Positions 1 to 10,222 are shown, numbered from the stretch's first letter. The stretch: 45,639 nt of DNA from Methylovulum sp. (GCA_030653435.1 JAURZI010000052.1:1-45639); one strand, 5' to 3'. A program made the numbers and translations. Notes: generated by a model from the letters alone, not told the origin.

Positions 1-990
1 GTAATCAAAAACCTCGGTCAACGCCCCGCCTTCAGGCAAGGTTGCCGGTGGCGTGTAGCTGTAGCTGCCGTCGCTGTTCAGCGTCAGGCTGCCGCCCGCC
101 GCCGTCGTGAACGCGCTGCCCAGCGTGATGCTGTTCGCGCCTTGGGCTGCCGTTGTGACGGTTCCCGAAGTGTTGCCTTCGTCATCATTGGTCAGGACAT
201 TCGCGGAAACAGCCGATCCGCCTTCCACCGCGCTGTTGGTGTCATCCACCGCATCCGGTAACCGGTCCACGGTGATCGTCAGCGTCGCCGTGTTAGTGTC
301 CCCGTCCGCATCGGTCAGCGTGTAATCAAAAACCTCGGTCAACGCCCCGCCTTCAGGCAAGGTTGCCGGTGGCGTGTAGCTGTAGCTGCCGTCGCTGTTC
401 AGCGTCAGGCTGCCGCCCGCCGCCGTCGTGAACGCGCTGCCCAGCGTGATGCTGTTCACGCCTTGCGTGGCGCCGGTCACGGTGGTCGGGGCGTCGCCCA
501 GGCTGTCGGCGGCGCTGCCGGTGTGGGTGAGCACGTTGTCGCTGACGGCACTGCCCGCTTCGGTAGCGGCTTTGCTGTCATTGCTGGCGAGCGGCACCAG
601 GTTGTTGTCGGCGACGGTAATCGTTAGGGTTGCGGTGCTGCTGTCGCCGTTGGCGTCGGTGATCGTGTAGCTGATCACTTCGCTAAGGCCGCCGACCGGT
701 ACGCTGCCTTGCGCCGGTGGCATGTAGCTGTAGCTGCCGTCACTGTTTAGCGTCAGGCTGCCGCCCGCCGCTGTCGTGAACGCGTTGCCCAGCGTGATGC
801 TGTTCGCGCCTTGCGCGGCGGTTGTGACAGTCCCCGAAGTGTTGCCTTCGTCATCATTGACTAGGACATTAGCGGAAATAGCCGATCCGCCTCCCACCGC
901 GCTGTTGGTGTCATTGACCGCATCCGGTGCCGGATCCATTGTAATCGTCAACGTAGCCGTATCCGTGCCACCGTTGCCGTCACTAATGGT
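1..990 (-). repeat. Three tandem VCBS-encoding repeats
   Basis: Three tandem units of about 107-112 codons encode VCBS domains ending in motifs such as YTLTDADGDTNTATLTITV. Positions 1-136 and 322-457 are identical base for base, 321 bases apart and in the same frame. The third unit, around 661-990, resembles the first in its second half (the GTVTTAAQGANSITLG region) but is more diverged. The array probably continues beyond the window. Confidence 0.9.
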
Positions 991-3900
991 ATAAGTTACT
1001 ACTGGAACTGGGCCGTTGTAGTTGGCTATGGGTATAAATGTATATGCGCCTGTACTGTTTATTTGTACGGTGCCTACGCCAGCAATCGTGGCTATCTGTC
1101 CAGCGCTAAACGTTTCTTGCGTGCTGTCAGCATTGGTATCAACGGTGAATTGGGTTACGACCAGCGCATCGCTATCAGGGCTGCCATCGCTGTCATTAGT
1201 CAACACATTGCCATTGAAAGTGACGTCTTCGTTGGCGATCCCCGTATCATTTACCGCATCAGGCGCAACATTGTTAATTGTCCAGTTGAAAATTTGGTTG
1301 CTGGTGGCGCTATTGTTGTCGGTTGCCGTTACGGTAACCGTGTAGGATTGGCTGCCATTATTATCATCAGCTTGATCGCTGGCATTTTTATCGACGGTGC
1401 CGCTAATTTTCCCCGTGACGGGATTGATGCTTAAGCCTGCGGGTAGTCCAGATGCGCTGTAAGTGAGCGTGCCATCAATATCGGCAAATTTGCTATCCAC
1501 ATCCACATCAACATATCGACCATCGGTGTGTATTTGCGGAGTGATTACAGACGAAGTGGGGGCCGTGTTGACGCCATTTATCGTGATAGTTACCGTTGCC
1601 GTGCTGGTTCCACCCTTGCCGTCGCTGATGGTGTAAGTATAACTGTCAGTCGCCGTTTGTCCGACGGGCAGGTAATTAAAGACGCCATTGGGGTTGTAAG
1701 TATAAGCACCGCCCGCAACTACAATTAATGTGGCTCCCGAAGGCAGGGTAATCGTGTTGCCTACGGCGCTGTTACTGCCATTAACAGCAATAACTGTTAG
1801 TGGATCAGTATCGGGATCTGAATCAATACCTGAACCTTCGTTACCGGTAATGACATTGCCTGTGGCATTGACGTTTTCATTAATGCTCTGGGCATTGTTT
1901 GTGGCGGTAGGGACATTATTAGCTGGAGTCGGCACACTGATCGTATCGACGCTAGTGTCGGTGGCATCATCATTGTCAACATAATTGGCCGTTAATACGG
2001 TGCCTTGCGGCAAATCGACAAAACCCGTTCCCGTCAAGGCCGCTTCGAAAATGCCGGTATTTGGGCCTGTTTCTGTTAACGTAAAGCTCGTGCCATTAAC
2101 AATGGCAGTAACCGTTTCTGCACTGGCTGGATTTGTGTTTTCATCCAGGTCAGTGACGCGCAAATAGGCATCGACCACGCCAGGAGCAGGGTCGCTAGGT
2201 TGCTCATAAGTCGCGCCCGCGTCCACGCCGTTTAATGCGGTGATAAACACCGTTGTCGATGGCGTTCCTAAATCCAGTGCGGTAACGGCAAGGCTGGAGC
2301 TGGCCGTCGCCGTAATGCCTTCGTGGCCTTCTTCAGCAACCACATTGACATTATAAAGCCCGGTGTTGTTGACGGTTTGCCAAGCGTATTCATAAATCTT
2401 GTAGAGGCCATTGTCGTTGACGTCCACAACATGGGCATTAGTCAGCGTAAGCGTCGTAGCGACACCAATATCGCCACTGGTATCTGGGCCATCAATTGCC
2501 AACTGTAGGCCGGTAATGTCGTAATCCCCGAACGGGTCCAACACTTTTACCCGAACGTAGACAATACCGCCAGCATCGATGGAGCCGCTAGAAATTAAGC
2601 TGCCCCCACCATTGGCATAGGCATTGTTAAAGAAACCAATCTCTTGGATGCCATTGCCTGCATTGGCATCCACATCGGCAATGTCAATGACCGTAGTAGT
2701 GGGCAGTTCGATGCGGGATTGTTTGGTGTTGCTATCGTAGTCAATTTTAAAGCTGGCACCCGTTTCATTGTTAGTGACAACTAGTTTAACGGTATCGCCA
2801 GCGGGTATATGGACATTGTTTGCTAGTGTTCCTGTCCAGGTTAAAGTATGTGCAGTAGCGTCATAGACTGGACTTGCTAGATTAGCGATAACCGTGTTAC
2901 TCGCGCCATAAGTGAGGTCAGCTTTAACATTTGCGGTATTCAGTGTTCCACTTTCACTGCTGACATAAGTAACAATCTTAATGATACCGCCTGTTGGCAT
3001 ATCAAATTGATCTGCCATAGGAATGGCTTGGGTAAAAGTGGCTGGTGTCGCAGGTGTCCCGGCGCCGCCGGTTTTTGTAAAGGCGACTTGGAAAGTATCA
3101 ACCGTAAATAAAGGGTCAGCAAAACTCGATCTTGCTAAAGCATTTGCGTCGAACCTTATGATAATATTGGACTTATCCGTTGCGCTAGCTATCAAACTTT
3201 TAATGTCAGCAGAAAAACTACTCGTAGTGCTGCCGGAACTACCTCCGCTAAATACGCCTGAAGCAAAACTGACACTTCCGCCTGTCACTGTGCCAACAGT
3301 TATAGTGTTAAAAGTTGTCCCACCATCAGTAGATATTTTTAACGTGATGTTTTCAGATCCGCCACTTAAGCTATTTGCTGTGCAGACAAAAGTAAGGTTA
3401 ATTGGTTGACCGGTATCAGCACCGCTTAAATCAAGAGTTCTTTGTACATCGGGAGAGTTAACTGTTCCTCCATTTGTTGTATAAAAAGCTAAACCTGCTC
3501 CGTTAGTATTTGAAGAAGCTGCTGTATTAACTCTTATCAATCCAGAACTGGCATTTGTGTCGTTACCAGAACCTACTTCTGTCCAAGGATTGCTAGCCCA
3601 TGATTCTGTTCCATTACTGTTGTTGTAAGCCGCTGTTGAGAAATTATCTATATAAGTTCCTGTACCGCCGCCTGTACCTGCAACAGTTGGATCGATTGCC
3701 GCCGTACTGTTAGTTGTTCCATCTGCGGTGCCGATTGGATCAATACGATCTAAATCTCCTGAACTATCCCCACTAACGCCATCATCTGACAGATACAAGG
3801 TTTTCGTTTTGGTCACTGCAGCAATCACGCGGTTGGCATTCCCTGTCGTATAGGGGTTAACGATGCCGGGTTTTATGGGGTTATCAAAATTAGCCCCAAA

Positions 3901-6900
3901 AATACCATCGGTATAGTCCGCTTGAAGCGTATCGCCAAGAACCATCTGTAGCGAACCGCTGTTATTGGCATTGACCGAGCTAATGTTAGACGTCGATAGC
4001 GTTCCGTGGAAAATGCCGGTGTTAACCCCTGTTTCTGTTAAGGTTACCGTTTCCAATTCGCCTGTTGTGGTGTTAGTGACGGTAACCGTTATGATTTCAG
4101 CCACAGCCGCATTGGTGTTCTGGTCGCCGTCAACAACGTTAAGATAAAGGGTGTCGCCTTCCTGATAACTGGTTTTTACCGTCGTAAAACCTGTATCACT
4201 GTCGATGACCAATAAGCCATCTGTAGGGGTGGGCAGCACTGCGGCAACCAAAGCTGTTTTGACGTTTGCAAGCCCTGAATCATAGCCGGTAGGGGTGATG
4301 CCGGGTTTAACAGGGTTGTCAGCGAATGCGCCTGAGGCGGGATCGGTATATTCAACCTTGATGGCGTTGCCGTTAACCATAACGAGTGTGCCGTTATTGT
4401 TTCCAGCCCCCGTAGAAGTGGATGTTGCCAATGTGTTGCGGAAGATGCCGGTATTATTGCCGGTTTCCGTCAGCAGGACATCTTCTGTTTCCCCGGTGCT
4501 GGTATTGGTGACCTTAACGGTAAAGGTGTCCGCTGCTGCGGTATTTTTGTTTTGATCGCTATCCGTAACCTGAAGGCCTAACGCAGTATTTTGCTGATAA
4601 GTGGTTGCTATGTTGGTAAATGATGAGTCATAGAAAAACACTTCGCCGTCGCTAAAGGGCACGGTTTGTTGTGCTTGATTAGTGACTGTTTTGATAACCG
4701 GGTCGCCACCGCCAGCCGGATCGCCTGACATGGTGACGGTATTGCTAATCACAAAATTATTGTCGGTAAGGGTTTTGTCGATACTGCTCTGTATGGTAAC
4801 CCGGTAGGTGATGACCGCTTGATAGCCCCGTTGTAAGCCTTGTATGCCTGGAGTGACCGGATCGGTATCGGTCAGTGTATAACCACCAGCCGCAGCATCT
4901 AAAGGAAACGCGGTACTAGCCCCATCAAGGTCACTGTTGCTCCATGACACCGTACCATCCGGGTTGTAGACTGTAAGCTGGGCGCTGTTGACTACATAAG
5001 TTGAACTGCCTATCTGGAGACTATCTTTAATATTGATGCCAAATAAATCAATGACCGCACGGTTGGTGACACTGATGGTGTATTCAATTTGTTCGCCCAA
5101 TTGCATTAGGCCATTACCATTGCTGACCCCGCTTCCATAAATGACCGGACTGGCTTCCTTGGATTCTTTTTTTAACACATAATCCGGGAATGGCATTATC
5201 GTCGTGCCCATGTCCAAATAAGGGTTACCAGCACCCGCTACTGATGGATCTTCCCCCCAAGCGGCGGTTATTAACGTGCCATCGGTGGTATAAACCGTCA
5301 AACCACTTTGATCTTTGTCGGGATCGGATATTCGATAAGATTCCAGTGCTTTGATGTTGTAGGTGGTATCTACTGTTCCGTCACCGTTGTAGTCGATGTA
5401 AAGGGTTGTTGCGGTAGGCGAGGTTACCCATACCGGGCTACCATTGAGAGTGCCTGTTGGAGCGGCTCCGCCACCGGTATTGTTCCAACCCGGCCCCCAG
5501 GCGACGACAAACTTATTGGTCAAATAACTTTCAGGGACTAGCGAATAGCTCCAGTCATGAGTTTGGTTGGCGGTCGCATCCGAATCTATGGTGCTGATGG
5601 CGTAAAACTTATCGGGAGAAACGCCTACAGCCGCAGTTGTATAAAAATGCGCGGCAGAGCTCGGCATTTGCACATATTTTGACGTGTTGGCCGGTACTAC
5701 AATCGCGTTACCCGTGGTCGTCTGGGTATCGTAATAAACGGTTATTGCGCTGGCATTGGGATTGTATAAAAAGACGTAAGTCGGGTCGGTGGCTAGCGTT
5801 GTACTGACTGGCGCATAATAGCTGTTTGACCATTGCGTTCTTGGCGTAATCGCAAACCAGCGGTTTTCATAGGAAGAACCCACATCCCCTGCTATGGCGT
5901 AAACTTCGATAGGTTTTATGGCGCCAGCGCCCAAAGCGTCTGATGAGGTAACGGTAGTGCCAGCCAATACCCCGCCATTGACCAGATAGGTTTCACCTTG
6001 GTTTAGCGTAACGGTAATTTGGTCGGCAGTTGTCGCTGCGTTGCCATCTTTGTCGATGACTACTTTGGTATTGTTTTCGTTGGCAATAATGTGCAACGAC
6101 GTGTATTCAAATAGGCGGTTAGTCGGACTATCCGGGTTGCTGGTAATGACATTCTCACCCATAGGGATCAGGTAAGATGTACCTGCATTACCTGCATCAT
6201 AAAGGTTTACCGACCCGGCTAATACGGTTCCCGGCGTAACCCCCCACCCGGCTTTAGTAACGGCTATGGCTTTTGTTGAGGCAATTTTATCGCGGCCGTC
6301 ATAGTAAGGGGTGCCGTTAAGCGCGCCACTGGGATTTAGGCTCCCAACCTTTGCAAGGTCAACGGTGCTTTGCAAGGTAATCACTCGCCCTAGGCCTAAC
6401 CCATCAGGATCATGGGCAAATCCGGGGGCAATACCGTTGGCATCAATACCATCACCCCAAATTTGGGTGGTGGCTTGCAGAGGGTTTTTGATGTCGGCTT
6501 CGTAACCATCTTCCCAATGGTCGTAGATAACTATGGTCTTGGCATCGGTCGACACCATCGAGATTACTGTTTGGATGACATTGCCAACCCCGGTATTGAT
6601 TTTATAAAGTGAGGTTTTAATGTCCGTTTCCCTCATGGGAACGAAGAACGTTTGGGCAACGGAATAAGGAGCGGCCGCTTCAATAGCCAAGGCTTGCCCA
6701 TCAGGGTTAATGGCTAAATGGTCGTCTTGTGTGAGGACGACATTTAAATTGGCGTTGTTATAAAGCAATAAGCCGGCAAAAGCTTGGCCTTCATCGCCTG
6801 GGCTGTCTGTTTCGCCGTTGAGGCGATGATCAAAATCATGCCCTAATTCTTCCAGCAGGACGGCCTTGATAGCATCTGGCGTGACTGTGGCTAACCATTC

Positions 6901-8007
6901 TGCATTCAGGTACAGCGTTGGTTGATTGCCTGTGCCGACAGCGCTATACGCGCCAAATACGCCATTCAACTCAGCATTGCTACGTATTTCCAACCGAATC
7001 GAATAACTGCCGTTGTTGATTGATTCTTTCAGATCCAGGGCATTATCTACCCATTCATCACTGCCGGCATTGGCGCTGAACGGAATGGCTGCTTGGTTAA
7101 GGAAATCTTCCCTGTTAACCCATTCGCTTATGCGCTCCCGTATCGTTTTTTGTACGGCATTGAGAATATCCGTGTGAACCGATGACGCATCAACCACGAT
7201 AAACACGGGTTCAGCCGACGAACTTGCAGCATCGTCGGTGTTCAACATCGAAGTGTTGTCGACTACGGGTTGGGCATCATCAAAACTATACGCTTGCGAC
7301 CAGTTGGCTTTCGTGCCTGTCAAGGCGCTGACATGGCTTAGCCATCCTGCGCTTGCGGCGTTTTGTCCATGGAATACAAGCTCGCCTCCATGAGCAAAAC
7401 CATCGCCCCAATGTGTCAATGCCGTGCTCGTTGCCGGCTCCAAAGCGGCATTGAGTGATTTGTTGCCTAACCATTGGGTAGTGCCGTCGTTAAAAGGGAT
7501 GACGTGCAAGCTGCTGACATCATGCCGGTCTTGCAATAATTCGGAAATTTGCTGATAACCGTCGCGTTGGCTGTCAATGATAACGACTTGTGCATTTTCG
7601 GGAGGATTCGTGTGCAATGAGACGGCATTTGCAGCCCGCGAATCGACAATAATCAGCGTTGGCGATTGTTCGCTACTGGCCTCGATGACCGGGCTGAAGT
7701 TCAGATCCGCCGGGGCTGCAAACAAATCGGTTAGCGTGCCAGGCTCAGGCAGGTTGTTTGCTGCAATGACAGTCGCTTGCGTGTCGGTTACCGGCGCAAA
7801 ATCAATGTTGCGGTCACTGGTAGGCGTAACGGCAAAATTGCCGTTGTCAGTGGCAGCTTGGTCATCCACATTATCTTGTTGTGCTTCGGTGGCCGTTGCC
7901 AACATTGCCCCATCAAATACCAAACGGCTTTCTAACGCGAAACGTTGAGAATGTGCTAAGAATTTGAATGTTTTCGCGTTAGGTGGCAAGCGATCGTTTG
8001 ATTTCAT
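1..8007 (-). CDS. Giant VCBS/DUF11-repeat surface protein, 3' end outside window
   Basis: The reading frame is open from an ATG at 8007 to position 1, giving 2669 codons with no stop. I checked the frame at eight places by translation. Near the N-terminus is the LESRLVFDGA motif (residues 25-34), typical of large secreted repeat proteins. A divergent DUF4347-like domain follows at about 115-240, then a degenerate metalloprotease-like helix EELGH near 386-390 and a DHWEDGYEAD block near 493. Further on are a DUF11-like domain (about 955-1105), two copies of a roughly 110-residue LTETGxNTGIF module and a third near 1940-2015, a jelly-roll-like segment (about 1450-1650), VCBS and He_PIG-type domains from about 2035, and three closely similar VCBS repeats at the window edge. 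It is probably an exported adhesin or matrix protein, perhaps exported by a type I system, but the C-terminal secretion signal is not visible. The start follows a weak purine-rich GAGAGA sequence. Confidence 0.9.
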   Translation of the reverse strand, partial: MKSNDRLPPNAKTFKFLAHSQRFALESRLVFDGAMLATATEAQQDNVDDQAATDNGNFAVTPTSDRNIDFAPVTDTQATVIAANNLPEPGTLTDLFAAPADLNFSPVIEASSEQSPTLIIVDSRAANAVSLHTNPPENAQVVIIDSQRDGYQQISELLQDRHDVSSLHVIPFNDGTTQWLGNKSLNAALEPATSTALTHWGDGFAHGGELVFHGQNAASAGWLSHVSALTGTKANWSQAYSFDDAQPVVDNTSMLNTDDAASSSAEPVFIVVDASSVHTDILNAVQKTIRERISEWVNREDFLNQAAIPFSANAGSDEWVDNALDLKESINNGSYSIRLEIRSNAELNGVFGAYSAVGTGNQPTLYLNAEWLATVTPDAIKAVLLEELGHDFDHRLNGETDSPGDEGQAFAGLLLYNNANLNVVLTQDDHLAINPDGQALAIEAAAPYSVAQTFFVPMRETDIKTSLYKINTGVGNVIQTVISMVSTDAKTIVIYDHWEDGYEADIKNPLQATTQIWGDGIDANGIAPGFAHDPDGLGLGRVITLQSTVDLAKVGSLNPSGALNGTPYYDGRDKIASTKAIAVTKAGWGVTPGTVLAGSVNLYDAGNAGTSYLIPMGENVITSNPDSPTNRLFEYTSLHIIANENNTKVVIDKDGNAATTADQITVTLNQGETYLVNGGVLAGTTVTSSDALGAGAIKPIEVYAIAGDVGSSYENRWFAITPRTQWSNSYYAPVSTTLATDPTYVFLYNPNASAITVYYDTQTTTGNAIVVPANTSKYVQMPSSAAHFYTTAAVGVSPDKFYAISTIDSDATANQTHDWSYSLVPESYLTNKFVVAWGPGWNNTGGGAAPTGTLNGSPVWVTSPTATTLYIDYNGDGTVDTTYNIKALESYRISDPDKDQSGLTVYTTDGTLITAAWGEDPSVAGAGNPYLDMGTTIMPFPDYVLKKESKEASPVIYGSGVSNGNGLMQLGEQIEYTISVTNRAVIDLFGINIKDSLQIGSSTYVVNSAQLTVYNPDGTVSWSNSDLDGASTAFPLDAAAGGYTLTDTDPVTPGIQGLQRGYQAVITYRVTIQSSIDKTLTDNNFVISNTVTMSGDPAGGGDPVIKTVTNQAQQTVPFSDGEVFFYDSSFTNIATTYQQNTALGLQVTDSDQNKNTAAADTFTVKVTNTSTGETEDVLLTETGNNTGIFRNTLATSTSTGAGNNNGTLVMVNGNAIKVEYTDPASGAFADNPVKPGITPTGYDSGLANVKTALVAAVLPTPTDGLLVIDSDTGFTTVKTSYQEGDTLYLNVVDGDQNTNAAVAEIITVTVTNTTTGELETVTLTETGVNTGIFHGTLSTSNISSVNANNSGSLQMVLGDTLQADYTDGIFGANFDNPIKPGIVNPYTTGNANRVIAAVTKTKTLYLSDDGVSGDSSGDLDRIDPIGTADGTTNSTAAIDPTVAGTGGGTGTYIDNFSTAAYNNSNGTESWASNPWTEVGSGNDTNASSGLIRVNTAASSNTNGAGLAFYTTNGGTVNSPDVQRTLDLSGADTGQPINLTFVCTANSLSGGSENITLKISTDGGTTFNTITVGTVTGGSVSFASGVFSGGSSGSTTSSFSADIKSLIASATDKSNIIIRFDANALARSSFADPLFTVDTFQVAFTKTGGAGTPATPATFTQAIPMADQFDMPTGGIIKIVTYVSSESGTLNTANVKADLTYGASNTVIANLASPVYDATAHTLTWTGTLANNVHIPAGDTVKLVVTNNETGASFKIDYDSNTKQSRIELPTTTVIDIADVDANAGNGIQEIGFFNNAYANGGGSLISSGSIDAGGIVYVRVKVLDPFGDYDITGLQLAIDGPDTSGDIGVATTLTLTNAHVVDVNDNGLYKIYEYAWQTVNNTGLYNVNVVAEEGHEGITATASSSLAVTALDLGTPSTTVFITALNGVDAGATYEQPSDPAPGVVDAYLRVTDLDENTNPASAETVTAIVNGTSFTLTETGPNTGIFEAALTGTGFVDLPQGTVLTANYVDNDDATDTSVDTISVPTPANNVPTATNNAQSINENVNATGNVITGNEGSGIDSDPDTDPLTVIAVNGSNSAVGNTITLPSGATLIVVAGGAYTYNPNGVFNYLPVGQTATDSYTYTISDGKGGTSTATVTITINGVNTAPTSSVITPQIHTDGRYVDVDVDSKFADIDGTLTYSASGLPAGLSINPVTGKISGTVDKNASDQADDNNGSQSYTVTVTATDNNSATSNQIFNWTINNVAPDAVNDTGIANEDVTFNGNVLTNDSDGSPDSDALVVTQFTVDTNADSTQETFSAGQIATIAGVGTVQINSTGAYTFIPIANYNGPVPVVTYTISDGNGGTDTATLTITMDPAPDAVNDTNSAVGGGSAISANVLVNDDEGNTSGTVTTAAQGANSITLGNAFTTAAGGSLTLNSDGSYSYMPPAQGSVPVGGLSEVISYTITDANGDSSTATLTITVADNNLVPLASNDSKAATEAGSAVSDNVLTHTGSAADSLGDAPTTVTGATQGVNSITLGSAFTTAAGGSLTLNSDGSYSYTPPATLPEGGALTEVFDYTLTDADGDTNTATLTITVDRLPDAVDDTNSAVEGGSAVSANVLTNDDEGNTSGTVTTAAQGANSITLGSAFTTAAGGSLTLNSDGSYSYTPPATLPEGGALTEVFDY

Positions 8008-8603
8008 TGAAATCTCTCTTAAATGGGATTAATAACGTTAATTCAATATGCGAAGGTTTTGCTGCGCTTGCTTTTCTGCACGCAAAGTGATACCTATAAA
8101 AATACATTTTATAATATTTTCATCATTTTAATTTAAAATAACTTTTTCGCAAGAAAACATTATTTTAATATTGTCGGTATTCTACTGTGCTTAATCTGGG
8201 GATGACACTATTTACTGGCTTAAGCTCAGAACATTAACAACAATGCAAGCATGGCCGCCGTAAAATGCGGATGCGTTCACAGATATTGAAATAACGTCAA
8301 GCCGCAACACGCTGAGGAAGGGCAGGCGAATTAGATAGGGTGTAATCCCTACCGGTAAGCGTTTTGGGTATTCGTTATTGGAAACGTATTAGTGAGGGGT
8401 TGCCCGGCTTCATCATGTTGATGATTGTGGGCTTGCCTGAGAACGGAAGACCGTGAGGTGTGAGGGCTGATAGGTATATCCTACTGGACAGATGACGGAT
8501 TATTGCGCGCCGAAGCGAATTTTAACGGTAGGGGCATTACCGACATTTTAACCGCCTTTGACAGTTTTGAAACACGTAATTGACGATAATCTGCGACAGT
8601 GTG
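8008..8603. other. Gene-free intergenic region with dense hairpins
   Basis: No convincing coding frame is present. The first 150 bases next to the giant gene are AT-rich and probably promoter DNA. From about 8290 to 8545 there are at least five compact perfect hairpins: TAGGG/CCCTA at 8336-8351, GCCC/GGGC at 8402-8432 enclosing TCATCA/TGATGA, ACGG/CCGT at 8443-8454, TAGG/CCTA at 8471-8483, and CGGTA/TACCG at 8526-8542. This suggests a structured RNA or a decayed element such as a group II intron fragment. I cannot assign a family. Confidence 0.5.
8125..8152 (-). promoter_or_regulatory. Candidate sigma70-like promoter of the giant surface protein gene
   Basis: On the minus strand a TTGCGA hexamer (8152-8147) is followed after 16 bases by TAAAAT (8130-8125), in a very AT-rich stretch. 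This would leave a leader of about 115 bases before the ATG at 8007. AT-rich DNA produces such matches by chance, so this is a weak call. Confidence 0.3.
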
Positions 8604-9359
8604 CTAAAGGTCAACCCGCATCGATCTAATTGAACTTTTGCTTAAGATAGGCAATGCCGCTATCGCTTCGCGCAGTTTATTTTCCCAACTGCGCCTCAAT
8701 TGCAGCATATAGTCGTCATCGTCATCAAAACAATAGTATTCATTGAAACTAAAGCTGTTTTTGCGGTAAACCAACATTTCCACCGGAGCACCTACGCTGG
8801 CGTTACTGCGTATTGTCGAATCCATAGAAACCAAACAACAGCGCGCCGCCTCGTCTATCGACGTGTCCAGCTTAAGGAACCGGTCCAGTATCGGTTTGCC
8901 GTACTTGCTCTCGCCTATTTGCAGAAAAGGGGTGTTTGCAGAACTGGTTATGCTGTTACCTTCGGAATAAACCATGTACGCGCCATGCGGTTCACTGCCG
9001 ATTTGGCCTGCGAGTATAAATGTCGCGGAAGGGTTGAAGGCTGACTGCCCTTCGGAATTCAGGTGCTGCTTTTGTTTTTCTACGCTGATATGTCCTAAAT
9101 AAACCGCAGCTTCGGACAAACATTCCACCGTATTAAGGTTAATTTCAGCATGCTTTATTTTATCGCGGTGCAGTTGTTCCAGCACGGCCTGGGTCGTCGC
9201 AAGATTACCGGCGCAAAGCAGAACAATTTTGCGGTCGCTGAGCGTATCAAACGCGTGCATTTTGCCATGCACGCTGACATTATCAATACCGGCATTGGTT
9301 CTTGAATCAGAAACCAGAATGAGTCCTTCGTTTATAGAAGCTGCAATACAATAAGTCAT
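8604..9359 (-). CDS. Anbu, proteasome-type protein (ancestral beta subunit, peptidase family T1)
   Basis: The 251-residue protein begins MTYCIAASINEGLILVSDS, the hallmark start of the Anbu family, a bacterial relative of HslV and the 20S proteasome beta subunit. Thr2 would be the N-terminal nucleophile after Met removal, with D18 (in SDSRTNAG) and K33 (in HGKMHAF) at the expected active-site places. A glycine-containing LLCAGNLATTQAV strand follows. Anbu proteins form open ring assemblies, and their natural substrate is not established. The gene is the last of a minus-strand cluster with transglutaminase, ATP-grasp/alpha-E and ParA-like genes. Co-occurrence with the first two is the known Anbu context. 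Family assignment is strong; the cellular role is unknown. Confidence 0.92.
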   Translation of the reverse strand: MTYCIAASINEGLILVSDSRTNAGIDNVSVHGKMHAFDTLSDRKIVLLCAGNLATTQAVLEQLHRDKIKHAEINLNTVECLSEAAVYLGHISVEKQKQHLNSEGQSAFNPSATFILAGQIGSEPHGAYMVYSEGNSITSSANTPFLQIGESKYGKPILDRFLKLDTSIDEAARCCLVSMDSTIRSNASVGAPVEMLVYRKNSFSFNEYYCFDDDDDYMLQLRRSWENKLREAIAALPILSKSSIRSMRVDL

Positions 9360-9424
9360 AGTTAAATATCATGAAACGTTCAAAATGACGGACATTTTAA
9401 TCTTTTTTAACCAGAAATGCGCCA

Positions 9425-10222
9425 TCAATTGATAGCATTGGGCAGATTCTCCACACTTACCTGCATATTCGTCAATATCGCCCCCGAACCAAACTGATGA
9501 AATACAGGGACATCGGCAGCATCGCGCCCGAAAGCGACAATGACCCGCCCACCGGCCAGGTTATGCTGGGTCGGGTCAAACGTGTACCATCGACCGCCGA
9601 CATAAGCCTCAAACCAAGCGTGCATATCCATAGGTTCCAGATGATGCAAATACCCCACCACGATACGCGCAGGAATGCTGATGCTGCGGCACAAGGCAAT
9701 GCCTAAGTGGGCAAGATCCCGGCACACGCCGAAACCCCGATGATGAATTTCAGTCGCCGATAGCGGAAAATCGCTGGAACCGGGTATGTACTGTATCGTG
9801 AGCCTGATCCATTGGGCTATTTTGCTGACCTGGTCATAACCCGGCACGGCTTCTGCGCTGATTTCCCGTGCCAGCTCGCCAAAGCGGTCGGATTCGCAAT
9901 ATCGGCTGGGCAACAAAAAAGGCAGTACGTCGTTGGGCAGGTGTTGTATTTCGACAAAATAAGCGCCGGGCGCCGTATCGCTGTTATCCGCAACAATGGC
10001 TTCCGCCGACGTGTGGATGAGAAACAAGCCTTGCGGCGCTACCAGGCGCTGGCAGGAATTGCCATAGCTATCCGTGCTTTCGATGACCACCACATTCGGC
10101 CTTATCGTGTAGGTCTCGCGCAAAACCCATTGCTGTATGCCCCTGAAGGGCCGTAGCATAAAGATTAATGCAACGGCATCGTCTATCTGAAAGCAAAGAT
10201 TGCAACTGACTCTTAATTTCAT
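9425..10222 (-). CDS. Transglutaminase-like cysteine protease-fold protein of the Anbu cluster
   Basis: This 265-residue protein has the transglutaminase-core triad: Cys in GFGVCRDLAHLGIALCRS, His in MDMHAWFEAYVGG and Asp in TFDPTQHN. The N-terminal half is the beta-rich region usual for this family, and no signal peptide is seen, so it is probably cytoplasmic. It lies 65 bases upstream of the Anbu gene and 34 bases downstream of the ParA-like gene, consistent with one operon. Bacterial members of this family are thought to cleave or form amide bonds, but the substrate is unknown. It is the smallest of three transglutaminase-type proteins in the cluster and is not a close copy of the one at 11051-11947. 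Confidence 0.88.
   Translation of the reverse strand: MKLRVSCNLCFQIDDAVALIFMLRPFRGIQQWVLRETYTIRPNVVVIESTDSYGNSCQRLVAPQGLFLIHTSAEAIVADNSDTAPGAYFVEIQHLPNDVLPFLLPSRYCESDRFGELAREISAEAVPGYDQVSKIAQWIRLTIQYIPGSSDFPLSATEIHHRGFGVCRDLAHLGIALCRSISIPARIVVGYLHHLEPMDMHAWFEAYVGGRWYTFDPTQHNLAGGRVIVAFGRDAADVPVFHQFGSGAILTNMQVSVENLPNAIN

Noticed and set aside
107..994. Several plus-strand open frames rich in Val, Ala and Ser
   Set aside because: They are antisense shadows of the repeated minus-strand VCBS domains and share the repeat period.
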